A DNA stretch of 64,000 bases, from NCBI RefSeq assembly GCF_021245805.1, contig NZ_JAJJNF010000007.1:156766-220765 (forward strand), read 5' to 3'. This document shows, in pieces, positions 25,910-35,591 of the stretch. The notes beneath the pieces were generated by a model. That model did not search any database. It was not told the DNA's origin and worked only from the letters and a program-made list of their open reading frames with translations. Source of the DNA: Mangrovimonas futianensis. GTDB taxonomy: Bacteria; Bacteroidota; Bacteroidia; Flavobacteriales; Flavobacteriaceae. Made by a program: the position numbers and the translations under genes. The stretch's first letter is position 1, and every line of letters starts with the position of its first letter.

Positions 25910-28001
25910 AATTCAACTGGTTTTGTCTAAAGGTTTCTATGGTTTTAAAAAAACTAATGGCATCATCTGCGTAAGATTCTGCAAATTCCTTTGTAGGCTC
26001 TTGTCTCTTAATTTGATAAACCAAATCGGCAAAACTTTCCTTAGAAAGTTCCAATGCATTATTGGCTACAAATGTTTCATCAAACAATTGGATGATATTG
26101 GCTTGGGTATTGGTTTTGATATTTTCTGAAATCAATAAAGCTTTAGCACCATTGACAAACGACGTGTACGTATGATAGATAGCATCAGACCACTTTTGAT
26201 CTTCAAAAGAATCTTTTGCCAAATCCAATTTTTCCTTGGCTTCCAACATCAATGTTTGCACTAAATCAATCACCACACCAGCACATTCCCCAACACCGAC
26301 GGCTTGAATATATTGCGTAGTATTCCCCCAATCAATAAAATCTGAATCGGTTAAATTTTCAGCATCAGATAAGGGCACCAAAAAATCATAAAAATACTTC
26401 TGTCCCTGTCTGTCATAGTAACCTAAAAAGTCTTCATCAAACTGGCTGTTTGCTTCAAAATCATCTAATATTTGTCTTAACGCCTCAGGACCTCTTTTAG
26501 ATGGCAACTTGATAACCTTATCTGCGAAACGTCCTTCCCCATTTCCTAAAACGCCTCCTCCCAGCAATACTTGAACTGCTGGAGCAACCCTTCGGTCTTT
26601 AGTTCTGATGGACATGCCCTGAAAACCTATGTGAGCCATATTATGTTGCCCACAGGCATTCATACATCCACTAATTTTGATTGTGATGTCTTGATTACTC
26701 ACAAATTGCGGATATTCTGTTTGCAACACCCGTTCCAACTCAAGGGCTAAACCGGTACTACTCGCTATTCCCAAATTACAGGTATCGGTACCAGGACAGG
26801 CGGTGATATCTAGAGTGGAATTGAACCCCAAATCTGTAAATTCCAATTTTGATAATTCCTGAAAAAAGAAGGGCAATAATTCCTCCTTCACATGGCGTAA
26901 CAAAATATTTTGTCTTAAAGTAAACCTCATTTCATTAGCTGCATACGTTTTGATAAGCGCAGCTAATTTTCTGGCTTTTTCAGTAGAAAAATCACCCAGC
27001 TTCACCTTAATACCAATGACAAACAATCCGCTTTGTTTCTGTGGAAGGACATTCAAGCGCTTCCAGGATTCAAATGCTTCGGCATTATAATTTCGAACAA
27101 TGGGAACCTCAACATTGGCAGTCTGAATATCTGAATCAAATTGAGACGTATCTATATCATAAGTTTGTACTGACAGCGCTTGAACCTCTTCATCAACCAA
27201 AGATACAAAGGCATTCAAACCAATATCCTTAACTAAGAACTTCATTCTCGCCTTCAATCTTTTGGCACGCTCCCCATGTCTATCAAAAATTCTTAAAACA
27301 CCTTCAGTTACCGGAATTAACTTGTTCTCTGGAAGAAACTCATAAAGCACATCAGCATGCCTTGGCTGGGAGCCCAGACCTCCACCCAAAAGTACTTTGA
27401 ATCCTCGTTTGTTATCTTTAACCTTAGGAATAAACCCAAGATCATGAATATAACTTAGGGCCGTATCACTGTCTGAGGAAGAAAAAGAAATTTTAAATTT
27501 CCTCCCCATTTCCTGACAAACCGGATTTCTTAAAAAATATTGAAACACAGCATGGGCATATGGCGACACATCAAATGGTTCCTCAGGATCAATCCCCGCA
27601 GTAGCACTTGCAGTGACATTCCTGACGGTATTACCACATGCTTCTCTCAAGGTCACGTCATCTTGTTCCAATTGCGCCCACAGTTCTGGGGTGCGCTCCA
27701 AACTTACATAGTGAATTTGAATGTCCTGACGGGTCGTAATATGCAACCTTCCTGTTGAAAATTCATCTGAAACATCTGCGATTCTCAGAAGTTGATCTCC
27801 CGTCACTTTCCCATACGGCAATTTGATCCTGATCATTTGAACCCCTTGCTGACGTTGTCCATAAACTCCTCTGGCTAAACGCAAACTTCTAAAGCGCTCC
27901 TCATCAATTCGACCTTCTTTAAAAAGGCGAATTTTTTTCTCTAACTCAATAATATCCCTCTCGACAATAGGATTTTCTATTTCGGTTCTAAAACTTTGCA
28001 T
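25896..28001 (-). CDS. Sulfite (nitrite) reductase hemoprotein with C-terminal HEPN-like domain
   Basis: 701 residues. The duplicated ferredoxin-like/siroheme modules fill about residues 1-570, with LHITTRQDIQIHYV and FTLRQNILLRHV marking the two halves. The 4Fe-4S/siroheme cysteines are in ACPGTDTC and SGCMNAC (Cx5C...Cx3C). Residues about 585-695 are an unrelated helical domain (WSDAIYHTYTSFVNGAKALL) resembling HEPN; the RX4-6H nuclease motif is not seen, so it may serve dimerisation or small-molecule sensing. Operon neighbours (cysH, siroheme genes, FNR) point to sulfite rather than nitrite as substrate. Confidence 0.9.
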   Translation of the reverse strand: MQSFRTEIENPIVERDIIELEKKIRLFKEGRIDEERFRSLRLARGVYGQRQQGVQMIRIKLPYGKVTGDQLLRIADVSDEFSTGRLHITTRQDIQIHYVSLERTPELWAQLEQDDVTLREACGNTVRNVTASATAGIDPEEPFDVSPYAHAVFQYFLRNPVCQEMGRKFKISFSSSDSDTALSYIHDLGFIPKVKDNKRGFKVLLGGGLGSQPRHADVLYEFLPENKLIPVTEGVLRIFDRHGERAKRLKARMKFLVKDIGLNAFVSLVDEEVQALSVQTYDIDTSQFDSDIQTANVEVPIVRNYNAEAFESWKRLNVLPQKQSGLFVIGIKVKLGDFSTEKARKLAALIKTYAANEMRFTLRQNILLRHVKEELLPFFFQELSKLEFTDLGFNSTLDITACPGTDTCNLGIASSTGLALELERVLQTEYPQFVSNQDITIKISGCMNACGQHNMAHIGFQGMSIRTKDRRVAPAVQVLLGGGVLGNGEGRFADKVIKLPSKRGPEALRQILDDFEANSQFDEDFLGYYDRQGQKYFYDFLVPLSDAENLTDSDFIDWGNTTQYIQAVGVGECAGVVIDLVQTLMLEAKEKLDLAKDSFEDQKWSDAIYHTYTSFVNGAKALLISENIKTNTQANIIQLFDETFVANNALELSKESFADLVYQIKRQEPTKEFAESYADDAISFFKTIETFRQNQLNYEAS

Positions 28002-28016
28002 TATGTATTCGTTTAC

Positions 28017-28643
28017 TTATTGAAGGTGAATCCCACATTCACGGTTCTTAAGAGCCTTTACAGGATCAAAATACCCGTGATTCTTTGGAAGCTGATTTTC
28101 TTCCAAATACTGATCTAATTCTTGATCGCTCCAGTAATAGAACGGACTAACTTTTAAAATGCCATCCTTACTCAAGCTCAAAATGTCTTTTTTATCGCGA
28201 TATTCGGTTTGGCGCACGCGAATGTTGGTAAACCAAACTTCTGGTTGTAATTCGTTTAAAGCCCTTCTGAAAGGCTCCAATTTCACAGCTTCTGAAAACG
28301 CTTTGAAATTGTCATCCTCTAAATTGGGCAAACCTATAGTAGCTTCAATTTCTTCCCTGCTCAAAAGCGGCTGGTATTTATGAATATTTAAGCCATAGGT
28401 ATCTATTAACTTTTGGGCATGTTCATAGGTTTCTAAGTCATTATAAAGGGTATCACACCAAACGACTTTAATTTTTGGATCATGCTTTGCCATATTACTT
28501 AATAAAATGGCAGAATAAACACCAAAACTGGTTGTTACAATTTTATTATTGGTCAATCCCATAGCCCATTGAATAATCTCACTTGGTGATTTTGACTTTA
28601 ATTTTGCATTCCAGTAATCGATGTCTATATTTTCTAAAATCAT
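28017..28643 (-). CDS. cysH: Phosphoadenylyl-sulfate reductase (CysH family)
   Basis: Reduces activated sulfate to sulfite. 208 residues of the PP-loop fold, with TSFGVYSAILLSNM, the VSPFYYWSDQELDQYL segment and the C-terminal RECGIHLQ that carries the catalytic Cys. The paired CC motifs of 4Fe-4S APS reductases are absent, so PAPS is the likely substrate. It heads the operon, 15 bp before the sulfite reductase. ATP sulfurylase (cysDN) and APS kinase are not in the operon or the window. Confidence 0.9.
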   Translation of the reverse strand: MILENIDIDYWNAKLKSKSPSEIIQWAMGLTNNKIVTTSFGVYSAILLSNMAKHDPKIKVVWCDTLYNDLETYEHAQKLIDTYGLNIHKYQPLLSREEIEATIGLPNLEDDNFKAFSEAVKLEPFRRALNELQPEVWFTNIRVRQTEYRDKKDILSLSKDGILKVSPFYYWSDQELDQYLEENQLPKNHGYFDPVKALKNRECGIHLQ

Positions 28644-28668
28644 GATCTTCTTTAATTTAATACTTTAC

Positions 28669-28687
28669 TCCTATCGGACTAATAGGA
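28669..28687. promoter_or_regulatory. Inverted-repeat operator candidate before cysH
   Basis: TCCTAT-N7-ATAGGA, a perfect 6+6 palindrome, 26 bases upstream of the cysH ATG and 47 bases downstream of the Rrf2 gene. Rrf2-family sulfur regulators such as CymR bind interrupted palindromes in promoters, so this is a natural candidate site for the adjacent regulator. No footprint is implied. Confidence 0.45.
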
Positions 28688-28733
28688 ATTAAAGGCAAAA
28701 CTATATAAAAATATTTAATATCCAAGCATTTAT

Positions 28734-29147
28734 TTAATCTTTAAGAATATCTGCCAAGGATTTATTATTAAAAATTTGGAGGGTACTGTCCCTTACTTCT
28801 AACATTAAATTATGGACCGAACAGGTTGTTTCATCTGGGCAATCGTCACATTTTTCATAAAAATTGAGACTCACGCAAGGTACCATGGCAATAGGACCTT
28901 CCAAAATTCTCATAATAGGTGCCAATTTAATGTCTTTGGGATCTTTCAAAAGGTAATAACCACCTGTTTTTCCTTTTTTAGACCCCAAAAATCCATTTTT
29001 CCGAAGGGTTAAAAGAATGCTTTCCAAAAACTTCCTGGAAATATTTTCACTTTCAGATATCACACTGATTTGAACCGGATGATTGGAGCCCTGTTTAGCC
29101 AAATAAGCCAACGCCTTAAGCCCATATTTAGTTTTCTTTGAAAGCAT
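28734..29147 (-). CDS. Rrf2-family transcriptional regulator
   Basis: About 137 residues from MLSKKTKYGLKALAYLA, the typical Rrf2 start (the frame opens 6 codons earlier at 29165). A winged helix-turn-helix (residues 1-75) includes ISRKFLESILLTLRKNGFLGSKKGKTGGYYL. Four Cys follow in PCVSL, KCDDC and TTC (about 90-115), where IscR-type members bind an Fe-S cluster. It lies between metZ and the sulfite-reduction operon on the same strand, so it is probably the local sulfur or cysteine regulator, analogous to CymR. Confidence 0.9.
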   Translation of the reverse strand: MLSKKTKYGLKALAYLAKQGSNHPVQISVISESENISRKFLESILLTLRKNGFLGSKKGKTGGYYLLKDPKDIKLAPIMRILEGPIAMVPCVSLNFYEKCDDCPDETTCSVHNLMLEVRDSTLQIFNNKSLADILKD

Positions 29148-29174
29148 ATTTTCAAAGATAACCAATTTCTTATA

Positions 29175-30344
29175 TCAACCTAATGCTTGATTTAAATCTG
29201 CAATAATATCATCTACATGCTCCAATCCAACTGAAATCCTAACCAACCCATCACTGATCCCTACTTCAAGTCTATCGGCCTCACTTAATTTACTATGAGT
29301 GGTACTTGCCGGATGGGTAGCAATGCTTCTGGTATCTCCTAAATTGGCTGAAAGCGAAAACATTTTTAAACGATTTAAAAAATTTCTTCCTGCCTCAATA
29401 CCTCCTTTTATTTCAAAAGCGACAATGTTTCCGCCTTTCTTCATTTGCTTTTTGGCTATTTCATATTGCGGATGTGATTTCAGAAAAGGATATTTCACGA
29501 ACTCAACGTGCTCATTACCTTCCAAAAACTCAGCCACCTTTATGGCGTTATCACAATGCCTATCCACCCTAACGGCCAAAGTCTCCAAACTTTTTGACAA
29601 CACCCAAGCATTGAATGGTGATAAAGCAGGTCCTGTATTTCTGGCAAACAAATATATTTCCCGTATCAAATCTTTACTACCCACAACAACACCTCCCAAT
29701 ACACGACCTTGACCATCTATCAACTTGGTTGCAGAATGCAATACCAAATCGGCTCCAAATGCAATAGGATTTTGCAAGTAAGGGGTTGCAAAACAATTAT
29801 CAATGATCAATAACAATTGATGTTTTTTAGCAATGGATGCCAATAGTTCCAAATCCAAAATATCTACTGCCGGATTTGTTGGTGTCTCTGCATATAGAAT
29901 TTTGGTGTTGGGCTGAATCAAACTTTCTATTTTCTCAACCTCATTGACTTTAAAATAGCTTGTTTCAATATGCCACTTTGGTAAAAACTTGGTAAACAAA
30001 GTATGGGTTGATCCAAAGACACTTCTACAGGATACCACATGATCACCTGCATTCAACAAGGCCGCAAAGGTTGAAAATACAGCACCCATACCTGTAGCAA
30101 AGGCATATCCCGCTTCAGCGCCTTCCATTTTACAGATCTTATCCACAAATTCAGAATTGTTTGGATTTGTAAAACGACTGTATATGTTTCTCTCTTTTTC
30201 TTCAGCAAAGGACGCGCGCATATCTTCGGCATCTTCAAACAAGAAACTACTTGTTATATGAATAGGAGTTGAATGCTCTAAATATTGAGAACGCTCCATT
30301 TGCGTTCTTATCGCATCTGTCTCAAAATGATTTTTACTGCTCAT
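29175..30344 (-). CDS. metZ: O-acyl-homoserine sulfhydrylase (MetZ type)
   Basis: Trans-sulfuration or sulfhydrylation enzyme of the Cys/Met PLP family, 389 residues. The PLP lysine lies in SATKLIDGQGRVLGG (about residue 207), with ETPTNPAVDILDLE upstream and GDTRSIATHPASTTH near the C-terminus. It probably makes homocysteine from the O-acetylhomoserine formed by the MetX domain of the next gene upstream, 6 bp away; by sequence it groups with O-succinylhomoserine sulfhydrylases. It is cotranscribed with metX-thrA. Confidence 0.93.
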   Translation of the reverse strand: MSSKNHFETDAIRTQMERSQYLEHSTPIHITSSFLFEDAEDMRASFAEEKERNIYSRFTNPNNSEFVDKICKMEGAEAGYAFATGMGAVFSTFAALLNAGDHVVSCRSVFGSTHTLFTKFLPKWHIETSYFKVNEVEKIESLIQPNTKILYAETPTNPAVDILDLELLASIAKKHQLLLIIDNCFATPYLQNPIAFGADLVLHSATKLIDGQGRVLGGVVVGSKDLIREIYLFARNTGPALSPFNAWVLSKSLETLAVRVDRHCDNAIKVAEFLEGNEHVEFVKYPFLKSHPQYEIAKKQMKKGGNIVAFEIKGGIEAGRNFLNRLKMFSLSANLGDTRSIATHPASTTHSKLSEADRLEVGISDGLVRISVGLEHVDDIIADLNQALG

Positions 30345-30350
30345 TTTCTT

Positions 30351-33300
30351 TTAATTTATATGTTTTGACAATCTTAAGATATCTCCAAAGACTCCTCTAG
30401 CGGTCACCTTGGCTCCAGCGCCAGCTCCCTGGATTACAATGGGTTGTTCCCCATAAGATTCTGTAAATATTTCTATTATGGCATCTGCGCCCTTAACCTG
30501 ACCCAATGCACTATCTGCTGGAACAGATACCAACTTCACTTCCAAATTTCCTTTATCCAACTGCAAGTCACCAGACAAATCACCTACATATCTTAATACA
30601 TAATTGGTTTTTTGATTGTCCTTGATCTTTTGAAATACATCATCCAATTCCTCTAGACGATCTAAAAACTCACTGACTGATATGCTTCTGTAGGCTTCAG
30701 GCACCAAATTTTGAACCGATACATCTTCAAATTCATTTTCCAGGTCCAGTTCTCTGGCCAAAATCAACAATTTTCTAGCCACGTCATTTCCTGAAAAATC
30801 CTCACGAGGATCTGGTTCTGTAAATCCGTTTTGTACCGCATCTTTGACAATGGCACTAAAAGAAACATCTTCAATTGAAAAGCGATTAAACAAATAACTC
30901 AATGTTCCCGAGAAGACCCCTCTTATCCTAGTTATGTTTTCTCCTGATTCATGTAGCAATTTAATGGTATCAATCAATGGTAAACCAGCTCCTACAGTAG
31001 TCTCATAAAGATACTGTTTATTATGTTGCTTTAATTGATTTCGCAATTCGGCATAAAAGTCATGAGAAATGGTATTGGCTATTTTGTTTGAGGATACCAA
31101 ATCAAACCCTGCCTCTACCAAGGGGATATAATTTTCATGAAATTGTGGGTTAGCCGTATTATCTACAGCAATCAAATTTTCCAGATGATTGGTTTTTGCA
31201 TAAGCAACTACATCTTCAACCGAATAATTTTCAAGTCCTTGGTGTACGGATTCTTTCCAATTTTCTGTGAGTCCATATTTGCTTAAGCCTACTTTCTTGG
31301 AGTTTCCGATGGCAAAAATATTCAGATTGATTCCCTTTCTATTTTCAATGTCTGTTTTGGTTTTTAATATTTGGTCTATTAAGGTTCCCCCTACCAAACC
31401 ATGCCCAAATATGGCAATGTTCACTTTTTTGGAAACTCCAAATATCTCACCATGGATCACATTTAAGGCCTTGTGAAGCTCTTTTTTCTGAACGACCAAG
31501 CTCACATTTTTACCCGTCACCGTATTGTTAAAAAGCAAAGGTGTAATTTGGTTTTTAATCAAGGCATTAAACGGTTTATGGAACGAACTAAGTTCAATCC
31601 CAATGATTGAAATAACAGCCACATCATCTACGACTCCTATTCTATTCACATCTTGGGAATAAAAATCTCTTTCAAACTCCTGTTCCAAAGCTATTACGGC
31701 CTGAGCCGCTTTACTTGATTGGATAACCAACCCTATGCCTCTTTCTGAAGACCCTTGGGAAACAATACTCACACTAATTCCATAGTTACTGAGCGCTTTA
31801 AAAATTCTGGCATCCACTCCTACTTTACCCAAAAGGCCTCTTCCTTCCAAATTTACCAGTGCTACATCTTCTAAAACTGATAGGGATGTGACATTTTTAC
31901 TATTCGGTTTAGCAGAAATTAAGGTTCCTTCATCTTCTGGATTAAACGTATTCAAAATACGAAGGCTGATATTCTTTTCTACCAAAGGGATAATCGTTTT
32001 GGCATGTAGTACACTCGCTCCAAAATTGGCTAATTCATTAGCCTCATTAAAGGAAAGCTCTCTTATTTTTTGGGCATCTTCCACCAAATCAGGATTAGCC
32101 GTATAGATTCCATTGACATGGGTAAAGTTTTGTAATTCTTCGGCATCCAAATAATTCGCTAACAAAGAAGCTGAATAATTACTTCCATTTCTACCTAATA
32201 GTGTCGTTTCTCCTTCAGCATCTGAACCAATAAACCCAGTCACTATAGGCAGCGTATTTACAGGTAATGATTTAAAAAATGAGACTACATGCTCTTTGGA
32301 AGCTTTCTCCTTGGGTTGGGCGTTTAAATAATCTGAATCTGTTAAAAGCAATTTTCTGGAGTCGACCGCTAGTGCATTGAAACCATTAGACCTTAGTGTT
32401 TCGGCTAAAAGATTTACAGATAATAATTCACCAAAGGCCAAAACATGTGCTTTAATTCTATCACTATAATCACCCAGCAATTTGACTCCTTCCAAAATAT
32501 TGTGCAGCTCTTGGAATTGCTGAGATAAATCAATACCTGGTAAAGGCTCTAACTGATAGAGTTTAAAACTTTCAAAATCTGCTTCAAAGTCCCCTTTTTT
32601 AGCTGCCTTTTCTAACAAGGCTTCCAATTGATCAGTCGCTTTTCCTCTGGCTGAAGCCACCACCGCTATTCTGTCACCATCAGACACTTTACTTTCAATA
32701 ATAGAAAGAACACGATTTAAACCTTCGCCATTTGACAAGGATTTACCGCCAAACTTCAACACCTTCAATCGCTTATTTTTGGATTCGGAATTGAAAATAG
32801 GTTCAATGATTTTTTCCAATTGATTGAATTCTATCAAAAAGGCATCATGACCATGAGACGAGTGTATTTCACTATAAGTTACATTGGGATGCGTTTGCGC
32901 CAATTGTCTTTGAGTTTCTCTATTTTCCTCAGCCGTAAAAAACAAATCAGAATCTACACCTACGATGGAAATGGTTGATTTAATGGTTTCAAGAACTTGA
33001 ACATTATCACCTCGCCCCTTAGTGACATCGATAGTTTTCAGCAATTGGTTCATCAACTTGTAAGCCGATAACTGAAAGCGCTCCTGAAGTTTTTCACCAT
33101 GGTGCAGCAACCAACTTTCTACGTTGAATATTTCTAATTCATCATTAATACTTCTTTGAAATCGTTCTTTGAAAGACTGTGGCGTTCGGTAACACAACAT
33201 CGCATGCATACGGGCATCATGAACAGGATTGTTTGAATTAACCAAAAACTGTTCTTGAATTTGACAATTGGCAATGAGCCAATCTGTCGATTTCCAATCG

Positions 33301-33746
33301 GTAGCGACAGGTATTAAATGTTGCGCCAATTTAGGAGACAAAAAGGCCATTTCCCATGCAATTCCACCCCCTAGGGACCCTCCTATCAAGGCATAAAGAT
33401 TCTTTACTTGTAACTCTTCGAGTCCCAATAAAAATATTTTGGCAATATCTCGAGCTACAAAATCCTTATAGTTTTCTATGACAAATCCGTCATAGCCATT
33501 CCCAGGAATGTTAAAGGCCAAAATGGTGTAAACTTTGGTGTCTATAACCTTACCGTCACCAATTAAATCACGCCACCAACCTGAATCTCCTGCCACATTA
33601 CTGTTACCGGTGAGTGCATGGTTTACCAGAACAATGGGTGCCTGATTAAGTGGTGGTCCAAACGTTTGGAAAGACAATTTAATATCTGTCTTTTTACCAC
33701 TTTCCAAAACAACTTGTTCTAGATTAATATACTGTAAATCTTTCAT
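30351..33746 (-). CDS. Trifunctional homoserine O-acetyltransferase / aspartate kinase / homoserine dehydrogenase
   Basis: 1131 residues in one open frame. Residues 1-320 are a MetX alpha/beta hydrolase: nucleophile Ser124 in IGGSLGGG, Asp267 in VDSDLFF and His300 in HGHDAF. Residues 328-780 are an aspartate kinase (LKVLKFGGKSLSNG at the start, then ACT domains with GLLGKVGVDARIFKAL). Residues about 785-1131 are homoserine dehydrogenase (IAIFGHGLVGGTLID, TTVGAGLPLIDTIKLL). ThrA-type AK-HSD fusions are common; the added MetX makes one chain catalysing aspartate phosphorylation, homoserine formation and its acetylation. A SAM-I riboswitch precedes it and metZ follows it. Confidence 0.95.
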   Translation of the reverse strand: MKDLQYINLEQVVLESGKKTDIKLSFQTFGPPLNQAPIVLVNHALTGNSNVAGDSGWWRDLIGDGKVIDTKVYTILAFNIPGNGYDGFVIENYKDFVARDIAKIFLLGLEELQVKNLYALIGGSLGGGIAWEMAFLSPKLAQHLIPVATDWKSTDWLIANCQIQEQFLVNSNNPVHDARMHAMLCYRTPQSFKERFQRSINDELEIFNVESWLLHHGEKLQERFQLSAYKLMNQLLKTIDVTKGRGDNVQVLETIKSTISIVGVDSDLFFTAEENRETQRQLAQTHPNVTYSEIHSSHGHDAFLIEFNQLEKIIEPIFNSESKNKRLKVLKFGGKSLSNGEGLNRVLSIIESKVSDGDRIAVVASARGKATDQLEALLEKAAKKGDFEADFESFKLYQLEPLPGIDLSQQFQELHNILEGVKLLGDYSDRIKAHVLAFGELLSVNLLAETLRSNGFNALAVDSRKLLLTDSDYLNAQPKEKASKEHVVSFFKSLPVNTLPIVTGFIGSDAEGETTLLGRNGSNYSASLLANYLDAEELQNFTHVNGIYTANPDLVEDAQKIRELSFNEANELANFGASVLHAKTIIPLVEKNISLRILNTFNPEDEGTLISAKPNSKNVTSLSVLEDVALVNLEGRGLLGKVGVDARIFKALSNYGISVSIVSQGSSERGIGLVIQSSKAAQAVIALEQEFERDFYSQDVNRIGVVDDVAVISIIGIELSSFHKPFNALIKNQITPLLFNNTVTGKNVSLVVQKKELHKALNVIHGEIFGVSKKVNIAIFGHGLVGGTLIDQILKTKTDIENRKGINLNIFAIGNSKKVGLSKYGLTENWKESVHQGLENYSVEDVVAYAKTNHLENLIAVDNTANPQFHENYIPLVEAGFDLVSSNKIANTISHDFYAELRNQLKQHNKQYLYETTVGAGLPLIDTIKLLHESGENITRIRGVFSGTLSYLFNRFSIEDVSFSAIVKDAVQNGFTEPDPREDFSGNDVARKLLILARELDLENEFEDVSVQNLVPEAYRSISVSEFLDRLEELDDVFQKIKDNQKTNYVLRYVGDLSGDLQLDKGNLEVKLVSVPADSALGQVKGADAIIEIFTESYGEQPIVIQGAGAGAKVTARGVFGDILRLSKHIN

Positions 33747-33834
33747 TTCTTTTCACAAAAAAACATGCAAATGCGATTGCACAAATTATTAATATGTTAA
33801 AAAGAAAAGTATAAATAGGGAAGTAATCCACCTA

Positions 33835-33945
33835 GTTATCTGCCATACAAATGCCCAAGCATTTGAGTAGAATTTAGCACCTTCTTTGAGGTCAAAGGGT
33901 TGCTAAGGTTTCACAGGGTCTATTCCCTCCACCTTTCTTGATAAC
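33835..33945 (-). ncRNA. SAM-I (S-box) riboswitch upstream of metX-thrA
   Basis: P1 is GTTATC (33835-33840, read as GATAAC on the minus strand) with GATAAC (33940-33945, read as GTTATC). The internal blocks GGAGGGAATAGACCC, GAAACCTTAGCAACCC and AAGGTGCTAAATTC are nearly the same as in the metH riboswitch at 21570-21672. It lies 88 bp before the ATG. No strong terminator follows, so translational control is likely. Confidence 0.93.
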
Positions 33946-34037
33946 GAAACATTAAGTTATTGAACTTTGATGCTGCAAATATTCAATCAGAAAAATTTAA
34001 TATCCAAATAAATTCGGCTTTTTCTAAATTATTTAAC

Positions 34038-35591
34038 TTAGGATGTTCCAAAATGCTCGTAGTATTTCTCTCTAATAATTTCAGAAACCGGTCGATTTTG
34101 AATATTACTTTCCAACCAGGAAATAATATCCAAATACAAAAAGGCACGACGTTCATAAGGATGATTTTCATACACCTTCAGTCTTTTGTGTAGCTCAATA
34201 AAGGCCTTTTTAATATCTTGGGGATAAATATCCTGCAAACCTCTAATAAACTTGATCATCTCTTTTTGCACTTCATACATATCATCAATCTTGATGAGAA
34301 ATTTATAAGTATCCCGCAATAAAGCCTCGATGTGGTAATCATACCCGCCCTCATAATGTGCAACCACATTCAAAACCCTAGCAAAACATTGCAAATCTTC
34401 TCTCATCGCTATGGATTTGGTGGTAATAATTTTATTCAAGTACCGAATACATTCCTTGTAATTTTCAGCACCAAAATGCATACTAGCAAATTTGTAGTTG
34501 AAAATCATTCGGTGATGTTCATCAATCCGGTCCGTGTATTTGACCAATTCGGCTTCAATTTTGGGGATTAGATGTAAGCCATCTTTAAAACTCCCATCAA
34601 AAAAATAATAGTTTACGCGATGTATATTGAGATATAAAAAAGTTAAAGCATCTACATTTTCATCGATGGTAAAACTTTTATTGGTAACTAACGCTTCAAA
34701 TTTATCCAGATGATATTTGAATTTTTCTTTGTTGTTGATATAAAATAGGGACTCCAACAAATAGTTTTGCCCCTTAGCAAAAAACACTGGATTCAAATTG
34801 ACCATACTCGGATTTTGGTCATATAACTTCACCCATTTTAAGGCATATTTAAAGCAGTTTAAGAAATCCTGTAACAGGAAACTGTACCAAAAATACGACC
34901 TGTAAAGCCATAATTTTTCCCTAAACCCTAAGTCTTCCAAATCATATTTAGGCAAACGCGCATTAAAATAGTCATGAATTTCTTGGGCGTCCTTTTCATT
35001 TTTGGCATATCCAAATTTGAGGAACAAACCATAGAGCTGAAGTGACAAATTGGATAACTTACTCGTAATCACATTCGCTTGACTTAACTTTTTAGCCTGA
35101 ATAGTTAGCTCATCCGCCCGCCCGCTTATACTCCTTGTAATATATTGAGCCTCTATAACCTTTTCCAGCTCTACCACCTCAAATGCCAAATTCTTTTCCT
35201 CATTTTGAATCGCTATTTCTTTTGATTTATCCAAAATCTTTAAAGCTTGCTTATATAGTCCTTTATGATAAAGAATCGAGGCAAAATCCAGTTGTTCTCG
35301 CAATTGAGAACGTACATTTTGATGAGAAGGATTCAACCTAAGACTGATCAAAATCTGCTTATAGAGGTGCGATTTCACATTGGCCAATTGCTGCTTCTTG
35401 ATATCGCCATTTTTCAAAATAGCATCTTCATCATACACGGATAGCTTATCCAAAATATTGAACAAATTCAAAAATTTGGAATCTTCATTTACTCCAAGCC
35501 GACCAACATACAATTTGAACTGTCTTTTTTCTGATTTTGTCATCGACTTAACCAGTGAAAACAAATTATCTTTTTGATCTTTAACCATCAA
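34038..35591 (-). CDS. Conserved Bacteroidota helical-repeat protein of unknown function
   Basis: 517 residues, no signal peptide or membrane segment. The N-terminus (LFSLVKSMTKSEKRQFKLYVGR) is a recurrent signature of a Bacteroidota-only family, and the remainder is almost all helix with TPR-like spacing (for example ALKILDKSKEIAIQNEEKNLAFEVVELEK). Two ATGs (35591, 35588) could start it. It is divergent from leuA. The function is unknown; a scaffold or regulatory role is only a guess. Confidence 0.85.
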   Translation of the reverse strand: MMVKDQKDNLFSLVKSMTKSEKRQFKLYVGRLGVNEDSKFLNLFNILDKLSVYDEDAILKNGDIKKQQLANVKSHLYKQILISLRLNPSHQNVRSQLREQLDFASILYHKGLYKQALKILDKSKEIAIQNEEKNLAFEVVELEKVIEAQYITRSISGRADELTIQAKKLSQANVITSKLSNLSLQLYGLFLKFGYAKNEKDAQEIHDYFNARLPKYDLEDLGFREKLWLYRSYFWYSFLLQDFLNCFKYALKWVKLYDQNPSMVNLNPVFFAKGQNYLLESLFYINNKEKFKYHLDKFEALVTNKSFTIDENVDALTFLYLNIHRVNYYFFDGSFKDGLHLIPKIEAELVKYTDRIDEHHRMIFNYKFASMHFGAENYKECIRYLNKIITTKSIAMREDLQCFARVLNVVAHYEGGYDYHIEALLRDTYKFLIKIDDMYEVQKEMIKFIRGLQDIYPQDIKKAFIELHKRLKVYENHPYERRAFLYLDIISWLESNIQNRPVSEIIREKYYEHFGTS

